Below the pieces are notes generated by a model. The model saw only the letters and a program-made list of their open reading frames with translations. It was not told the origin of the DNA and made no database searches. A DNA stretch of 64,000 nucleotides from CBFFRJ01 sp963530515 (GTDB lineage: Bacteria; Pseudomonadota; Gammaproteobacteria; Enterobacterales; Enterobacteriaceae), in assembly GCA_963530515.1 (NCBI GenBank), contig CAUSEC010000004.1:1-64000 (forward strand), in the 5' to 3' direction. This document shows positions 16,983 through 25,864 of this stretch, one piece after another (the stretch's first letter is position 1; each line of letters begins with the position of its first letter). Both the position numbers and the translations under genes were made by a program.

Positions 16983-17738
16983 ATGCTTTGTCGATTAAAG
17001 CATGCGCTCCACACCGATAATATTCATCTTAAATACCAACCTGTTTATTCAATAAACACCAAACAAGTTTTGGGTTTTGAAGCGTTATTACGCTGGCGCG
17101 ATCCCCATTTCGGCCGGGTATGCCCGGAAACCCTGGTCACACTGGCGGCCAGCAATGGGTTAATGAATACAGTTTCCGTTTATGTGATTAAAAAAGCACT
17201 TACCCAGATGGCTGGATTAATAAAGGAGCATGGGATTTTCTTAAGTCTTAATCTTAGTCCTGCCGATCTTATTTCTGCGTCATTTAAGAACGTATTAATG
17301 ACTGAGCTCAGGCAACACCACCTCGCCCCCTCTTCGATTTTGCTCGAAATTACCGAAGTGCCCTGTAGCGATGTTGATGCGCTTAAGGCGGGCGCGCTGT
17401 CGTTGGCTCAGGAAGGCTTTCGCCTTGCGCTCGATGACTTTGGTAAAGGCTGTTCTGACATTCCTCGACTACGGGCGCTGCCGGTCTCCGAGGTCAAAAT
17501 AGACAGGGCCTTAACCCGTGCGCTGTGCGCCAGTCGCAACCTGCACTCTCCCGTGTGGGAAACCTGTAATGCCCTGTACCGGATGCCGTATCAACTTATT
17601 TTCGAAGGGGTGGAGACGCAGGCGCAGCTGAGCACGCTTGCCGAACGCTTTCCGCGATCCTGGGTACAGGGCTGGTATTTCTCAAAAGCGGTAGCGATTG
17701 ACGATGTGCAATTGTTGCTGGACGCGCCTGTCACCTGA
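16983..17738 (+). CDS. Stand-alone EAL-domain cyclic-di-GMP phosphodiesterase
   Basis: 251 residues from the ATG at 16983, chosen because TGGAG lies 6 bases before it; the GTG at 16971 would be inside that ribosome site. One EAL domain fills the protein. The catalytic set looks complete: EALLRW, LNLSP, LEITE, DDFGKGCSD (for the usual DDFGTGYS), VKIDR, FEGVE and VQGWYF. It should hydrolyse c-di-GMP to pGpG and favour motility over attachment. It is adjacent to and probably co-transcribed with the LuxR gene. There is no sensor or membrane part, so its specificity may come from the regulator. Confidence 0.88.
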   Translation: MLCRLKHALHTDNIHLKYQPVYSINTKQVLGFEALLRWRDPHFGRVCPETLVTLAASNGLMNTVSVYVIKKALTQMAGLIKEHGIFLSLNLSPADLISASFKNVLMTELRQHHLAPSSILLEITEVPCSDVDALKAGALSLAQEGFRLALDDFGKGCSDIPRLRALPVSEVKIDRALTRALCASRNLHSPVWETCNALYRMPYQLIFEGVETQAQLSTLAERFPRSWVQGWYFSKAVAIDDVQLLLDAPVT

Positions 17739-17756
17739 CGCGGACGCCTGGAAAGC

Positions 17757-17787
17757 AAAAAGCCTGCTTAGTTTCCTGAGCAGGCTT
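17757..17787 (-). terminator. Terminator of the minus-strand tRNA-Asn
   Basis: A stem of about 11 bp containing AGCCTGCT and AGCAGGCT, with a T run on the minus strand at 17757-17761. It is nearly identical to the terminators behind the other tRNA-Asn genes. Confidence 0.8.
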
Positions 17788-17795
17788 CTTAAATA

Positions 17796-17871
17796 TGGCT
17801 CCTCTGACTGGACTCGAACCAGTGACATACGGATTAACAGTCCGCCGTTCTACCGACTGAACTACAGAGGA
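17796..17871 (-). tRNA. tRNA-Asn (anticodon GTT), copy 1
   Basis: 76 bases with encoded CCA end. The sequence is identical over its length to the two other copies in the window. The anticodon loop reads CTGTTAA, giving GUU, and the T-loop GGTTCGAGTC is standard. It sits between the EAL gene and nac, as one of the four-copy asn set found in this chromosomal region in enterics. Confidence 0.97.
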
Positions 17872-18005
17872 ATCGTGTGAACGGGGCGCATATTAGCGAT
17901 GCAGCTTACCCTTGTCAAAGGGTGCAACGCTCAATATGGACTGTTTGCTGACTATTTCAGCAAACCGGTGGTGTGTTAAGCAGTTAGCCTGAATTTGCCT
18001 CATGT

Positions 18006-18022
18006 TGCACCATGATGAGGCA
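18006..18022. promoter_or_regulatory. NtrC (GlnG) binding site upstream of nac
   Basis: TGCACCATGATGAGGCA closely resembles the NtrC site consensus TGCACC-N4-TGGTGCA, with one weak half. It lies about 130-150 bases upstream of the sigma-54 promoter, the correct distance for an enhancer. Confidence 0.8.
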
Positions 18023-18138
18023 GAGGAGTCTCTTATGGGGCAGATAACAAACCTGCGTTTCAATAATCAATTCTACTGATGCGATTAGAATCTCTTATTA
18101 TCCAGCCTGTTAGGCATAATTTAATTCCTTATCTAAAA

Positions 18139-18155
18139 CTGGCAAGCATCTTGCA
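18139..18155 (+). promoter_or_regulatory. Sigma-54 promoter of nac
   Basis: CTGGCAAGCATCTTGCA carries the -24 GG and -12 GC elements separated by exactly 10 bases (TGGCA-N5/6-TTGCA). Together with the NtrC site this predicts nitrogen-limited expression of nac, as known in Klebsiella and E. coli. Confidence 0.85.
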
Positions 18156-18212
18156 ACTCCTCCGACAACATGAATGCCCACGGTGGCACTGGTATCCCGA
18201 ACAGGAGGCAAA

Positions 18213-19130
18213 ATGAACTTAAGACGCCTGAAATACTTCGTAAAAATCGTTGATATCGGAAGCCTGACACAGGCTGCTGAAGTTCTTCATATCGCTCAGC
18301 CTGCGTTGAGCCAGCAGGTTGCGACGCTGGAAGGGGAACTGGATCAGCAGCTGTTGATTCGTACCAAACGCGGGGTCACCCCCACCGAAGCCGGAAAAAT
18401 TCTCTATACCCATGCACGCACCATCCTTCGTCAGTGCGAGCAGGCGCAGATGGCCGTGAATAACGTCGGTCAGTGCCTGCGCGGGCAGGTGTCCATTGGC
18501 CTGGCGCCGGGCACGGCCGCGTCTTCCGTGACCATGCCACTGCTGCAGGCGGTTCGCAATGAGCTACCGGAAGTGACCGTGTACCTGCACGAAAACAGCG
18601 GCGCGGTGCTGAACGACAAGCTGCTTAACGGTCAACTGGATATGGCGGTTCTTTATGAGCGTGCGCCGGGCACCGGAATCAATAGTCTCCCACTGCTTAA
18701 AGAAGACCTTTATCTCGTGGGAACCCGTGATTGCCCAGGTCAGAGCGTCGATTTAACCGCTGTGGCTGAAATGAACTTGTTCCTGCCGCGTGACTACAGC
18801 GCTGTGCGCCTGCGGGTTGATGAGGCGTTTTCCCTGCGTCGCCTGACCGCTAAAATCATCGGCGAAATCGAGTCTATTTCCACATTGACCGCCGCCATCG
18901 CCAGCGGAATGGGCGTGACGGTTCTTCCCGAATCTGCCGCTCGCTCCCTTTGCGGCGCGGCCAACGGCTGGATGGCCCGCATTACCACGCCATCGATGAA
19001 TCTGCCGTTATCGTTGAACGTCTCCGCGCGTGGGTCATTGTCGCCGCAGGCGCAAGCGGTAAAAGAAATTCTTATGTCACTGGTCAGTCGTCCGGCCATG
19101 GACAACCGTGAATTGCAGCTGGTGAGTTAA
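18213..19130 (+). CDS. nac: Nitrogen assimilation control regulator Nac (LysR family)
   Basis: 305 residues, the standard Nac length, from the ATG at 18213 with AGGAGG in front (an upstream in-frame ATG at 18174 lies in the leader). The N-terminal winged helix (MNLRRLKYFVKIVDIGSLTQ, AEVLHIAQPALSQQVATLE) is typical LysR, followed by the effector domain. Nac couples sigma-54 nitrogen control to sigma-70 operons: it activates catabolic genes such as hut and put, and represses gdhA and its own gene without a known co-effector. The upstream sigma-54 promoter and NtrC site support the call. cbl follows in the same direction. Confidence 0.95.
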   Translation: MNLRRLKYFVKIVDIGSLTQAAEVLHIAQPALSQQVATLEGELDQQLLIRTKRGVTPTEAGKILYTHARTILRQCEQAQMAVNNVGQCLRGQVSIGLAPGTAASSVTMPLLQAVRNELPEVTVYLHENSGAVLNDKLLNGQLDMAVLYERAPGTGINSLPLLKEDLYLVGTRDCPGQSVDLTAVAEMNLFLPRDYSAVRLRVDEAFSLRRLTAKIIGEIESISTLTAAIASGMGVTVLPESAARSLCGAANGWMARITTPSMNLPLSLNVSARGSLSPQAQAVKEILMSLVSRPAMDNRELQLVS

Positions 19131-19231
19131 GCATTATTCCATAACGGAATAAGATGCTGGTTTTTATTATTTGTTCTCCCAGGCCTCAGACTTTAACAAT
19201 AACGTCATGTCTGATGGTCCTGGAGGGAAGA

Positions 19232-20182
19232 GTGAATTTCCAGCAACTAAAAATTATCCGGGAAGCGGCGCGCCGGGATTACAACCTTACCGAAGTCGCC
19301 AATATGCTTTATACCTCGCAGTCCGGGGTGAGTCGTCATATCCGCGAGCTTGAAGAAGAGCTGGGGATTGAGATTTTCATCCGTCGCGGTAAACGGCTGC
19401 TGGGCATGACCGAGCCGGGTAAAGCGCTGCTGGTGATTGCAGAACGCATTCTGAACGAGGCGAGCAACGTGCGTCGCCTTGCCGACCTCTTCACTAACGA
19501 CACCTCTGGCGTGTTAACCATCGCCACCACCCATACTCAGGCGCGATACAGCCTGCCGTCGGTCATTAAATCCTTCCGGGCACTGTTCCCCGAGGTGCGC
19601 CTGGAACTGATTCAGGGCACGCCGCAGGAGATTGAATCGCTGTTACACAACGGTGGCGCGGATATTGGTATCGCCAGTGAACGCCTGAGTAACGACAGCA
19701 CGCTGGCCGCCTTCCCGTGGTTCCGCTGGCATCACAGCCTGCTGGTGCCGCAGGATCATCCGCTGGCGCAATGCTCGCCGCTCACGCTTGAAGAGATAAG
19801 CCGCTGGCCGCTCATTACCTATCGTCAGGGCATCACCGGGCGTTCGCGCATCGACGAGGCGTTTGGTCGCAAAGGGCTGGTACCGGACGTGGTGCTCAGC
19901 GCACAGGATTCTGATGTCATCAAAACCTACGTGGAGCTGGGGCTGGGCGTGGGGCTGGTGGCGGAGCAGTCGAGCGGTGAGAACGAAGAGGGAAAACTGG
20001 TGCGGCTGGATACGCGGCATTTGTTTGACGCCAACACGGTGTGGCTGGGGCTCAAGCGCGGTCAGCTACAACGTAATTATGTCTGGCGTTTCATTGAGCT
20101 TTGCAACGCCGGGCTGTCGGTGGAAGACATCAAACGTCAGGTGATGGAAGCCGACGAAGAAGTGATTGACTACCAGATTTAG
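19232..20182 (+). CDS. cbl: CysB-like LysR regulator Cbl
   Basis: 316 residues, exactly the family length, from a GTG at 19232 with GGAGGG just upstream. It opens MNFQQLKIIREAARRDYNLTE, as CysB and Cbl do, with the helix-turn-helix containing VANMLYTSQSGVSRHIRELE. Cbl activates genes for use of organosulfur compounds (ssu, tau) when sulfate is limiting and responds to adenosine phosphosulfate. It lies 101 bases after nac in the same orientation. In E. coli, Nac also drives cbl from a nac-cbl read-through, so nitrogen and sulfur control may be linked here too. Confidence 0.95.
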   Translation: MNFQQLKIIREAARRDYNLTEVANMLYTSQSGVSRHIRELEEELGIEIFIRRGKRLLGMTEPGKALLVIAERILNEASNVRRLADLFTNDTSGVLTIATTHTQARYSLPSVIKSFRALFPEVRLELIQGTPQEIESLLHNGGADIGIASERLSNDSTLAAFPWFRWHHSLLVPQDHPLAQCSPLTLEEISRWPLITYRQGITGRSRIDEAFGRKGLVPDVVLSAQDSDVIKTYVELGLGVGLVAEQSSGENEEGKLVRLDTRHLFDANTVWLGLKRGQLQRNYVWRFIELCNAGLSVEDIKRQVMEADEEVIDYQI

Positions 20183-20190
20183 CGTTCGCC

Positions 20191-20220
20191 TCCCCCGCAC
20201 AGCATTGCCATAGCGGGGGA
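20191..20220. terminator. Hairpin between convergent cbl and the GNAT gene
   Basis: TCCCCCGC (20191-20198) pairs with GCGGGGGA (20213-20220). There is no clear T run on either strand, so it is a weak terminator candidate. Confidence 0.5.
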
Positions 20221-20231
20221 GCAATTATGCG

Positions 20232-20708
20232 TTACTGCGCAAATTTCAGCAGTGCCTCGCCATCAAGGCGATAGCGGACCCATTCGCTTTGCGGCAGAGC
20301 ACCGATGCTGAGATAGAAATCGATGGCGGGCTGATTCCAGTCCAGCACGCTCCATTCCAGACGACCACATTTACGCGCAACCGCACATTGCGCAATATGT
20401 TTCAGCAGGGCTTTACCTGCGCCCTGACCACGAAAATCAGGCGAAATATACAGATCTTCCATATAGATGCCGTTGCGACCCAGCCAGGTGGAGTAGCTGG
20501 TGAAGAACACCGCATAGCCTGCGATTTTCCCGTCAATTTCACAGATTAACGCTTCCGTTTTGCTGCCTTCATCGAAAAGCGTTGCCCGGATTTCATCCGC
20601 TGTGGTGACCACTTCTTCGGGGGCTTTTTCATATACCGCCAGTTCGTAAATCATGTCGTAAATGGCTTGTGCATCGGTCGGGCGGGCCTGGCGAATTGTG
20701 GTACTCAT
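20232..20708 (-). CDS. GNAT-family N-acetyltransferase (diamine-acetyltransferase-like)
   Basis: 158 residues filling a single GNAT domain. The acetyl-CoA pyrophosphate loop is visible as RGQGAGKALL at about residues 95-104, preceded by IYMEDLYISPDFR, which is characteristic of the SSAT (spermidine/spermine acetyltransferase)-like branch. The C-terminal part RLEWSVLDWNQPAIDFYLSIGA is also typical. The substrate is unknown; small amines or amino-acid analogues are the likely type. It is a single gene between cbl and a divergent LysR gene. Confidence 0.85.
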   Translation of the reverse strand: MSTTIRQARPTDAQAIYDMIYELAVYEKAPEEVVTTADEIRATLFDEGSKTEALICEIDGKIAGYAVFFTSYSTWLGRNGIYMEDLYISPDFRGQGAGKALLKHIAQCAVARKCGRLEWSVLDWNQPAIDFYLSIGALPQSEWVRYRLDGEALLKFAQ

Positions 20709-20803
20709 CCGTTTTCCTGTCTTTTTTCTGGTGGCTAAAAATTGATGGCGCTAAGCATAAGCGTTATTGTTAAAAGAATTAAGTGCAATGAAATCACTGG
20801 TCG

Positions 20804-21739
20804 ATGAATATTATGCATTCTGCTTTGCGGCGTCTTGATTTAAACCTGTTACCTGTTTTTGATGCTATTTATCGCCATCGCTCCGTCAGGCTGGCGGCGG
20901 AGGAGCTGGCGATGAGCACCTCGGCGCTCAGCCACGCACTTTCACGGCTGCGTGTCACGCTCAACGACCCGCTTTTCTACCGGGAAGGCCATATGATGTG
21001 CCCCAGCGTGTATGCCACCTCACTCGCACCGTCGATTGCCTCTTCGCTCAGATTTCTGAATCAGGAACTGACGCCACAACCCGTCTTTGCGCCATTAACC
21101 AGCACGGATTGTGTGCAAATTGCCATCACCGACTTTACGGCATTTTGCATCTTTCCGGCCCTGATGAACCGCCTGCAGGAAACCGCGCCAGGCCTGCGAT
21201 TTGAGCTGCGCTATATGCCGTATAGCCCGGCGTTAAACGAACTGCTGGCCGGTGAGATTGACCTGGCGCTCGGGTTCAGCGCCCCCGGTGATGTGGCGCA
21301 CCCGGAGCTTGATGAAATCAGCTGGTTTGAAGATGAGTATGTCGTCATCAGTAACCGCACCCGCACACGGCTGACGCTGGAGGACTATCTTGCGGCACGG
21401 CATCTGGTGGTGACGCCCTGGAATGAGAAACAGGGAATACTGGATTTACAGCTGGAACAGATGGGCTATTCGCGGCAGGTGACGGTGAAAACCCCCTCGA
21501 TGCTCAGCGCGCCTTTTATTATTGAAAGCAGTGACCTGCTGCTGGCTATTCCGCGATTTGCTGCCGGGAAGTTCAAAGGTGCGGCGCAGCTTGCCCTCTT
21601 TGATTTACCCTTTGCGGTGCCACCGTTCGAGGTAAAAATTTATTCCCACAAGCGCAGCGGCAAGCGGGCCGCAACGGACTGGCTGAAAGGAGAGCTACAG
21701 CTGCTTGCACAAAGAGAGAGAACAGCGCCAGCCCGGTAG
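20804..21739 (+). CDS. LysR-family transcriptional regulator, target unknown
   Basis: 311 residues from the ATG at 20804 (an internal ATG at 20813 is equally possible; neither has a strong ribosome site). The N-terminus LRRLDLNLLPVFDAIYRHRSV followed by AAEELAMSTSALSHALSRLR belongs to the LysR branch that includes NodD-, LeuO- and YbeF-like regulators. The effector domain spans about 95-300. It is divergent from the GNAT gene across 95 bases, so that gene could be a target. It ends beside a tRNA-Asn terminator. Confidence 0.85.
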   Translation: MNIMHSALRRLDLNLLPVFDAIYRHRSVRLAAEELAMSTSALSHALSRLRVTLNDPLFYREGHMMCPSVYATSLAPSIASSLRFLNQELTPQPVFAPLTSTDCVQIAITDFTAFCIFPALMNRLQETAPGLRFELRYMPYSPALNELLAGEIDLALGFSAPGDVAHPELDEISWFEDEYVVISNRTRTRLTLEDYLAARHLVVTPWNEKQGILDLQLEQMGYSRQVTVKTPSMLSAPFIIESSDLLLAIPRFAAGKFKGAAQLALFDLPFAVPPFEVKIYSHKRSGKRAATDWLKGELQLLAQRERTAPAR

Positions 21740-21842
21740 TCGGATCGATACACTACGTCAGGAATCAACTGCCGTCGCCGAAAGGCTGCTATTACACGCC
21801 TCATACTTATCAAATCAAAACGGAAGACTAAGGCTAAAAAAG

Positions 21843-21874
21843 CAAAAAGCCTGCTTAGTTTCCTAAGCAGGCTT
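21843..21874 (-). terminator. Terminator of tRNA-Asn copy 2
   Basis: A perfect 12-bp stem (21847-21858 with 21863-21874), with the T run on the minus strand. Confidence 0.85.
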
Positions 21875-21882
21875 CTTAAATA

Positions 21883-21958
21883 TGGCTCCTCTGACTGGAC
21901 TCGAACCAGTGACATACGGATTAACAGTCCGCCGTTCTACCGACTGAACTACAGAGGA
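21883..21958 (-). tRNA. tRNA-Asn (anticodon GTT), copy 2
   Basis: 76 bases, identical to copy 1, CCA encoded. It is in the same orientation as copy 1 and inverted relative to copy 3, so the MATE gene is flanked by inverted tRNA repeats. Confidence 0.97.
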
Positions 21959-22069
21959 ATCGTGTGAACGAGGCGCATATTATCTATGCCTCCCGCCCTT
22001 GTCAAAGGCTGATTTCACAAAAATGACCGTTTGCCGATTTATTCTCCACTCTGTGGGAAAATGAAGCAG

Positions 22070-23500
22070 TTACGATGGATCGCGCGGTACTTTTGGGTAT
22101 TTCCATAGCCAGCGACCACTCACCATACGCCAGTAGAAAAGCACGCCACGAACCGCCCAGTCGAGCACCATCCCGAGCCAGACGCCCACCACGCCCATAC
22201 CGAGCATAATCCCGAGCGTGTAACCCGCCACCACACGACAACCCCACATACCGAGCATCGACACCCACATGGCGAAGCGGGCATCGCGTGCGCCCTTTTG
22301 CCCTGCCGGCAACACCCAGGATGCCGCCCAGATAGGCATAAATGCAGCATTCAGCCAGAGCAGCGTCTTAACCACCTCTTTTACATCCTCTTCATGGGTG
22401 TAAAAGGAGGCCAGCAGCCCGGCAAACGGCGCTGTGCCCCAGGCAATCAGCGTCAGAACAATAGTTGACAGCCAGAAGACGTGTCGCAGCTGACGCTCAG
22501 CCTGCCCACGTTGCCCCTTGCCCAGACGCTTACCCGTGATAATGGTGGAAGCCGAGCCGAGGGCGTTGCCTGGCAGGTTGATCAGCGCCGCGACGGAAAA
22601 CGCGATAAAGTTCCCGGCGATCACGTTGGTGCCCATCCCGGCCACAAACATCTGTGTTAGCAGCTTGCCGCCGTTAAACAGCACCGATTCGATGCTCGCC
22701 GGAATACCAATCCCCATCACTTCCCAGACAATGGCGAAATTGAGCGGCTGAAAATAACTTTTCAGCGTGATGCGCAGCGCCGGATTAAAGCCAATCATCA
22801 GCACCCAGATAATCGCCACCGCCCCAATGTAGCGGGAAATGGTCAGCCCCAGACCGGCTCCGGCAAAGCCCATCCCCGGCCAGGAAAAGACGCCGTAGAT
22901 CAGCATGCTACTGATGACAATATTGAGAATGTTCATCCCGCCATTAATCAGCAGCGGAATTTTGGTGTTCCCGGCCCCGCGCAACGCACCGCTACCAATC
23001 AGCGTGATGGCCGCTGCCGGGTAGCTCAGCACGGTCAGTTCCAGATAGGTGAGCGCAAGCGCTTTAACCTCAGGCGTGGCCGCACCGGCAATAAAATCGA
23101 TGATTTGGGCACCGAAATAGTGAATAACCGCCGCCAGCAGAATCGCAAACAGCGTCATGATGACCAGCGACTGACGCGCTGCCGCCCTCGCCCGGCGTTT
23201 ATCGAGCTTACCGAGGCTGAACGCGACCACCACGGTCGTCCCGAGATCGATAGCCGCAAAAAACGACATCACCACCATGTTAAAGCTGTCCGCCAGCCCC
23301 ACCCCGGCCATGGCTTCTTTACCCAGCCAGCTGACCAGGAAGGTACTGAGCACGCCCATCATCAGGACGCAGGTGTTTTCAAGGAAGATAGGTACGGCGA
23401 GCGGGGTGATTTCTCGCCAGAAGAGGACTTTGTAGCTCTTGCGTTTGGCGTACCATGGCGTGCGCATGACGGCCTGGCGTATAGGGGCGACGACGTTCAA
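22070..23500 (-). CDS. emmdR: MATE-family multidrug/flavin efflux pump YeeO/EmmdR
   Basis: 476 residues with 12 hydrophobic spans in two homologous six-helix halves, as in all MATE transporters. Landmark segments are ITPLAVPIFLENTCVLMMGV near the N-terminus, SYPAAAITLIGSGALRGAGN in the first half and NLPGNALGSASTIITGKRLG in the second. E. coli YeeO exports FMN/FAD and peptides; the Enterobacter homologue EmmdR extrudes quinolones by an H+ gradient. It lacks the long N-terminal extension of E. coli YeeO. It lies between two inverted tRNA-Asn genes, as yeeO does in E. coli. Confidence 0.92.
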   Translation of the reverse strand: MNVVAPIRQAVMRTPWYAKRKSYKVLFWREITPLAVPIFLENTCVLMMGVLSTFLVSWLGKEAMAGVGLADSFNMVVMSFFAAIDLGTTVVVAFSLGKLDKRRARAAARQSLVIMTLFAILLAAVIHYFGAQIIDFIAGAATPEVKALALTYLELTVLSYPAAAITLIGSGALRGAGNTKIPLLINGGMNILNIVISSMLIYGVFSWPGMGFAGAGLGLTISRYIGAVAIIWVLMIGFNPALRITLKSYFQPLNFAIVWEVMGIGIPASIESVLFNGGKLLTQMFVAGMGTNVIAGNFIAFSVAALINLPGNALGSASTIITGKRLGKGQRGQAERQLRHVFWLSTIVLTLIAWGTAPFAGLLASFYTHEEDVKEVVKTLLWLNAAFMPIWAASWVLPAGQKGARDARFAMWVSMLGMWGCRVVAGYTLGIMLGMGVVGVWLGMVLDWAVRGVLFYWRMVSGRWLWKYPKVPRDPS

Positions 23501-23692
23501 AATTGACCTTAGAGAGAGAAAGATGAAACTTCATTTCAAATGATGGGGGAGAAAAGCTGATCCTGCAAAGCATTTCCAAAAAATTGTAGGTAATTACAGC
23601 AAACTGGCGTGATTTACGGCAGTTGCACAACTCTCTGGGAAATGAGGTTTGACAAAAAAATTTTCGCCGCTAAGATACGACTCCACACCGAT

Positions 23693-23768
23693 TCCTCTGT
23701 AGTTCAGTCGGTAGAACGGCGGACTGTTAATCCGTATGTCACTGGTTCGAGTCCAGTCAGAGGAGCCA
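23693..23768 (+). tRNA. tRNA-Asn (anticodon GTT), copy 3
   Basis: 76 bases, identical to the other copies, with CCA encoded. Its last 16 bases plus the following 10 are duplicated at 723-748. A promoter-like stretch precedes it, and an A+T-richer two-gene unit lies behind it. Confidence 0.97.
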
Positions 23769-23777
23769 TATTTGAAG

Positions 23778-23809
23778 AACCTGCTTAAGGAAACTTAAGC
23801 AGGTTTTTT
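23778..23809 (+). terminator. Terminator of tRNA-Asn copy 3
   Basis: A perfect 12-bp stem (23778-23789 with 23794-23805), a GAAA loop and a six-T run. Confidence 0.9.
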
Positions 23810-24211
23810 GCTTTTGAGTTGTTGACTGAGTGTGATGATTTGCGGACTGACTCACACCCACGGCGCGCTGCATCCTCCTCCTTCCGAAACAACATGTCAT
23901 TTGAATACCCCTGTAAAACTCGCAGATACAGTTCGCTTTATCTCGTAATGACTACATACGGTTTCACTTAAGTTCGTTAATTCATAAAAGGTTATCTATT
24001 GACTCGTCTCGCACAATAGAACAGTCCAATGCATCCTTTAAATATTTCATGAATGATTTACTTGCCCGGATGGCATACTCCTTTTTATATTTTCACTCAA
24101 ATATCCATGCACTAATGACAAAATGTGACACTCCAGACGGAGATAATCGCGCTTTGAAAATATCCGGGGTCGATTATTCGTCGATCCACTGCAACGAATA
24201 AGGAGAAAGTT
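23810..24211. other. 400-base A+T-rich region before the TerB-like gene
   Basis: No gene is seen. The base composition drops sharply compared with the DNA left of the tRNA, consistent with foreign DNA beginning here. The promoter of the following operon should lie in it. An AGGAG ribosome site is at 24201-24205. Confidence 0.5.
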
Positions 24212-25864
24212 GTGAATAACGTCAATACCTTCCTTAAGGAAAATTTACCTTCAGTCAGTAAGAATGTTTTTGTTGCGCCTGGCATCCCTGAAAAAAAACT
24301 GAATAACGTTGCTAAGGCATTCAATGTTGCTGATAACTTGAATGCTGTGCTGGCCATTTATGACAACACGGTATTTGGCAGTGCAAAAGATGGCATCGTT
24401 TTTACCGGTGAAAAACTGGTCGTAAAAGAAACATTTGAAAGTCCTTATGACGTGTTCTACAACAATATTGAAGCCGTAGAATATATAGAAGATGTCACGG
24501 TAAATGATAAAGGCAAGGAGAAGCGAACTGAGTCTGTTTCCCTCAGACTAAAAAGTGGCGAGGTAAAACAACTCAAAAGCTTGATGGAGTGCGACTATAA
24601 AAAACTGAGCGACGTTCTGGAGCACACCATCAGTGACTTTGACGAGTTCAAAGAAGAAGATCAGCTCATCACCCTTGCCGAAATGTCAGAAGCGCTCAAA
24701 GTTGCGTATGTCAAAATCATTGTGAACATGGCGTTCTCCGATGACGATCAGGTTGATAAAAAAGAGTTTGCCGAAATTCTCTTGCTGATGACCCGACTTG
24801 AGTTAACGACCGAATCCCGATTTACGCTACGTAGCTATATCGGTGCAGAATCCAGCTTGATACCGGTTGAAGAATTAATTGCGATCATTGACCGTGAATG
24901 CGTCCCCAGCCATAACAAATCAATAAAAATCTCTCTTGTTAAAGACCTGATTAGCATCTACATGAGTGTTAATGACGGCGAATATAAAAACTTTCCTTTT
25001 CTTCAACAAGTGCAGCCCTTGCTGGGCGTAACTGACGAAGAAATAGAGCTCGCGGTGATGGCTATTCAGCAAGACTTTAAGATGTTGCGGGAAGATTTTT
25101 CCGACGATGCGCTGAAACGCAGCATGAAAGAACTGACGGCAAAAGCGGGTGCGGTAGGTGTACCGCTCGCTGCTGTCTATCTCTCTGGCTCTGTTATCGG
25201 TATGTCTGCTGCGGGCATCACCTCTGGTCTTGCCACACTTGGGCTTGGCGGCGTACTGGGATTCTCAAGTATGGCAACAGGTATCGGTGTCGCGGTGTTA
25301 TTAGGTGTGGGTGCCTATAAAGGGATTCGGCATCTTACCGGTGCCAATGAACTTGATAAAACCAAGCGTCGGGAGCTCATGCTTAATGAAGTCATCAAAC
25401 AGACACAATCCACGTTGTCCGCGCTGATCAACGATCTCAATTATATTTCTGGAAAGTTTAACGACGCCCTGGATGCACATAATCGGCAAGGAGAAAAAAT
25501 TCTAAAGCTCCAGAAAATGATGAATGCATTAACCGGCGCAGCGGATGAATTAAATAAGAAATCGAATAAAATGCAAAACAGTGCGCTCAAACTTAAGTGC
25601 CCTGTCTATCTTGATGAGGCCAAACTCAGTTCACTGACCCGGGAACCCATCAAAAAACAATTCCATGATATTGTTCTTTCATTCTATGAAGAATGTATCG
25701 TTGAAGAGCAGCACGATGGTAAGAGCGTTGAAGTGAAAAAACTCAAGATAAAAGAAGAAGCGTCCACGCAGCAATTAGAAAAACTTGCCGCCATCTTTGA
25801 AGGCATCGGCTATTTCAGAGCGGGGGACGTTATCAAAGGCAAACTGACTGGGCTGTTCTCATAA
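24212..25864 (+). CDS. Membrane-associated protein with a TerB-like domain; unknown system, component 1
   Basis: 550 residues from a GTG at 24212 with AGGAG 6 bases upstream. No named protein is recognised. The N-terminal part (about 1-140) looks like a beta-rich PH-like domain. A TerB-like helical segment follows at about 150-300 with acidic metal-site-like stretches (AFSDDDQVDKKEFAEILLLM, ISIYMSVNDGEYKNF, LLGVTDEEIELAV). A glycine-rich hydrophobic stretch at about 318-370 could insert in a membrane. Then comes a long coiled-coil-like region (about 385-460) and a charged tail. TerB domains occur in tellurite and phage-defence systems. Its stop overlaps the next start by one base, so the two form one unit. 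The composition is A+T-rich. Confidence 0.7.
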   Translation: MNNVNTFLKENLPSVSKNVFVAPGIPEKKLNNVAKAFNVADNLNAVLAIYDNTVFGSAKDGIVFTGEKLVVKETFESPYDVFYNNIEAVEYIEDVTVNDKGKEKRTESVSLRLKSGEVKQLKSLMECDYKKLSDVLEHTISDFDEFKEEDQLITLAEMSEALKVAYVKIIVNMAFSDDDQVDKKEFAEILLLMTRLELTTESRFTLRSYIGAESSLIPVEELIAIIDRECVPSHNKSIKISLVKDLISIYMSVNDGEYKNFPFLQQVQPLLGVTDEEIELAVMAIQQDFKMLREDFSDDALKRSMKELTAKAGAVGVPLAAVYLSGSVIGMSAAGITSGLATLGLGGVLGFSSMATGIGVAVLLGVGAYKGIRHLTGANELDKTKRRELMLNEVIKQTQSTLSALINDLNYISGKFNDALDAHNRQGEKILKLQKMMNALTGAADELNKKSNKMQNSALKLKCPVYLDEAKLSSLTREPIKKQFHDIVLSFYEECIVEEQHDGKSVEVKKLKIKEEASTQQLEKLAAIFEGIGYFRAGDVIKGKLTGLFS

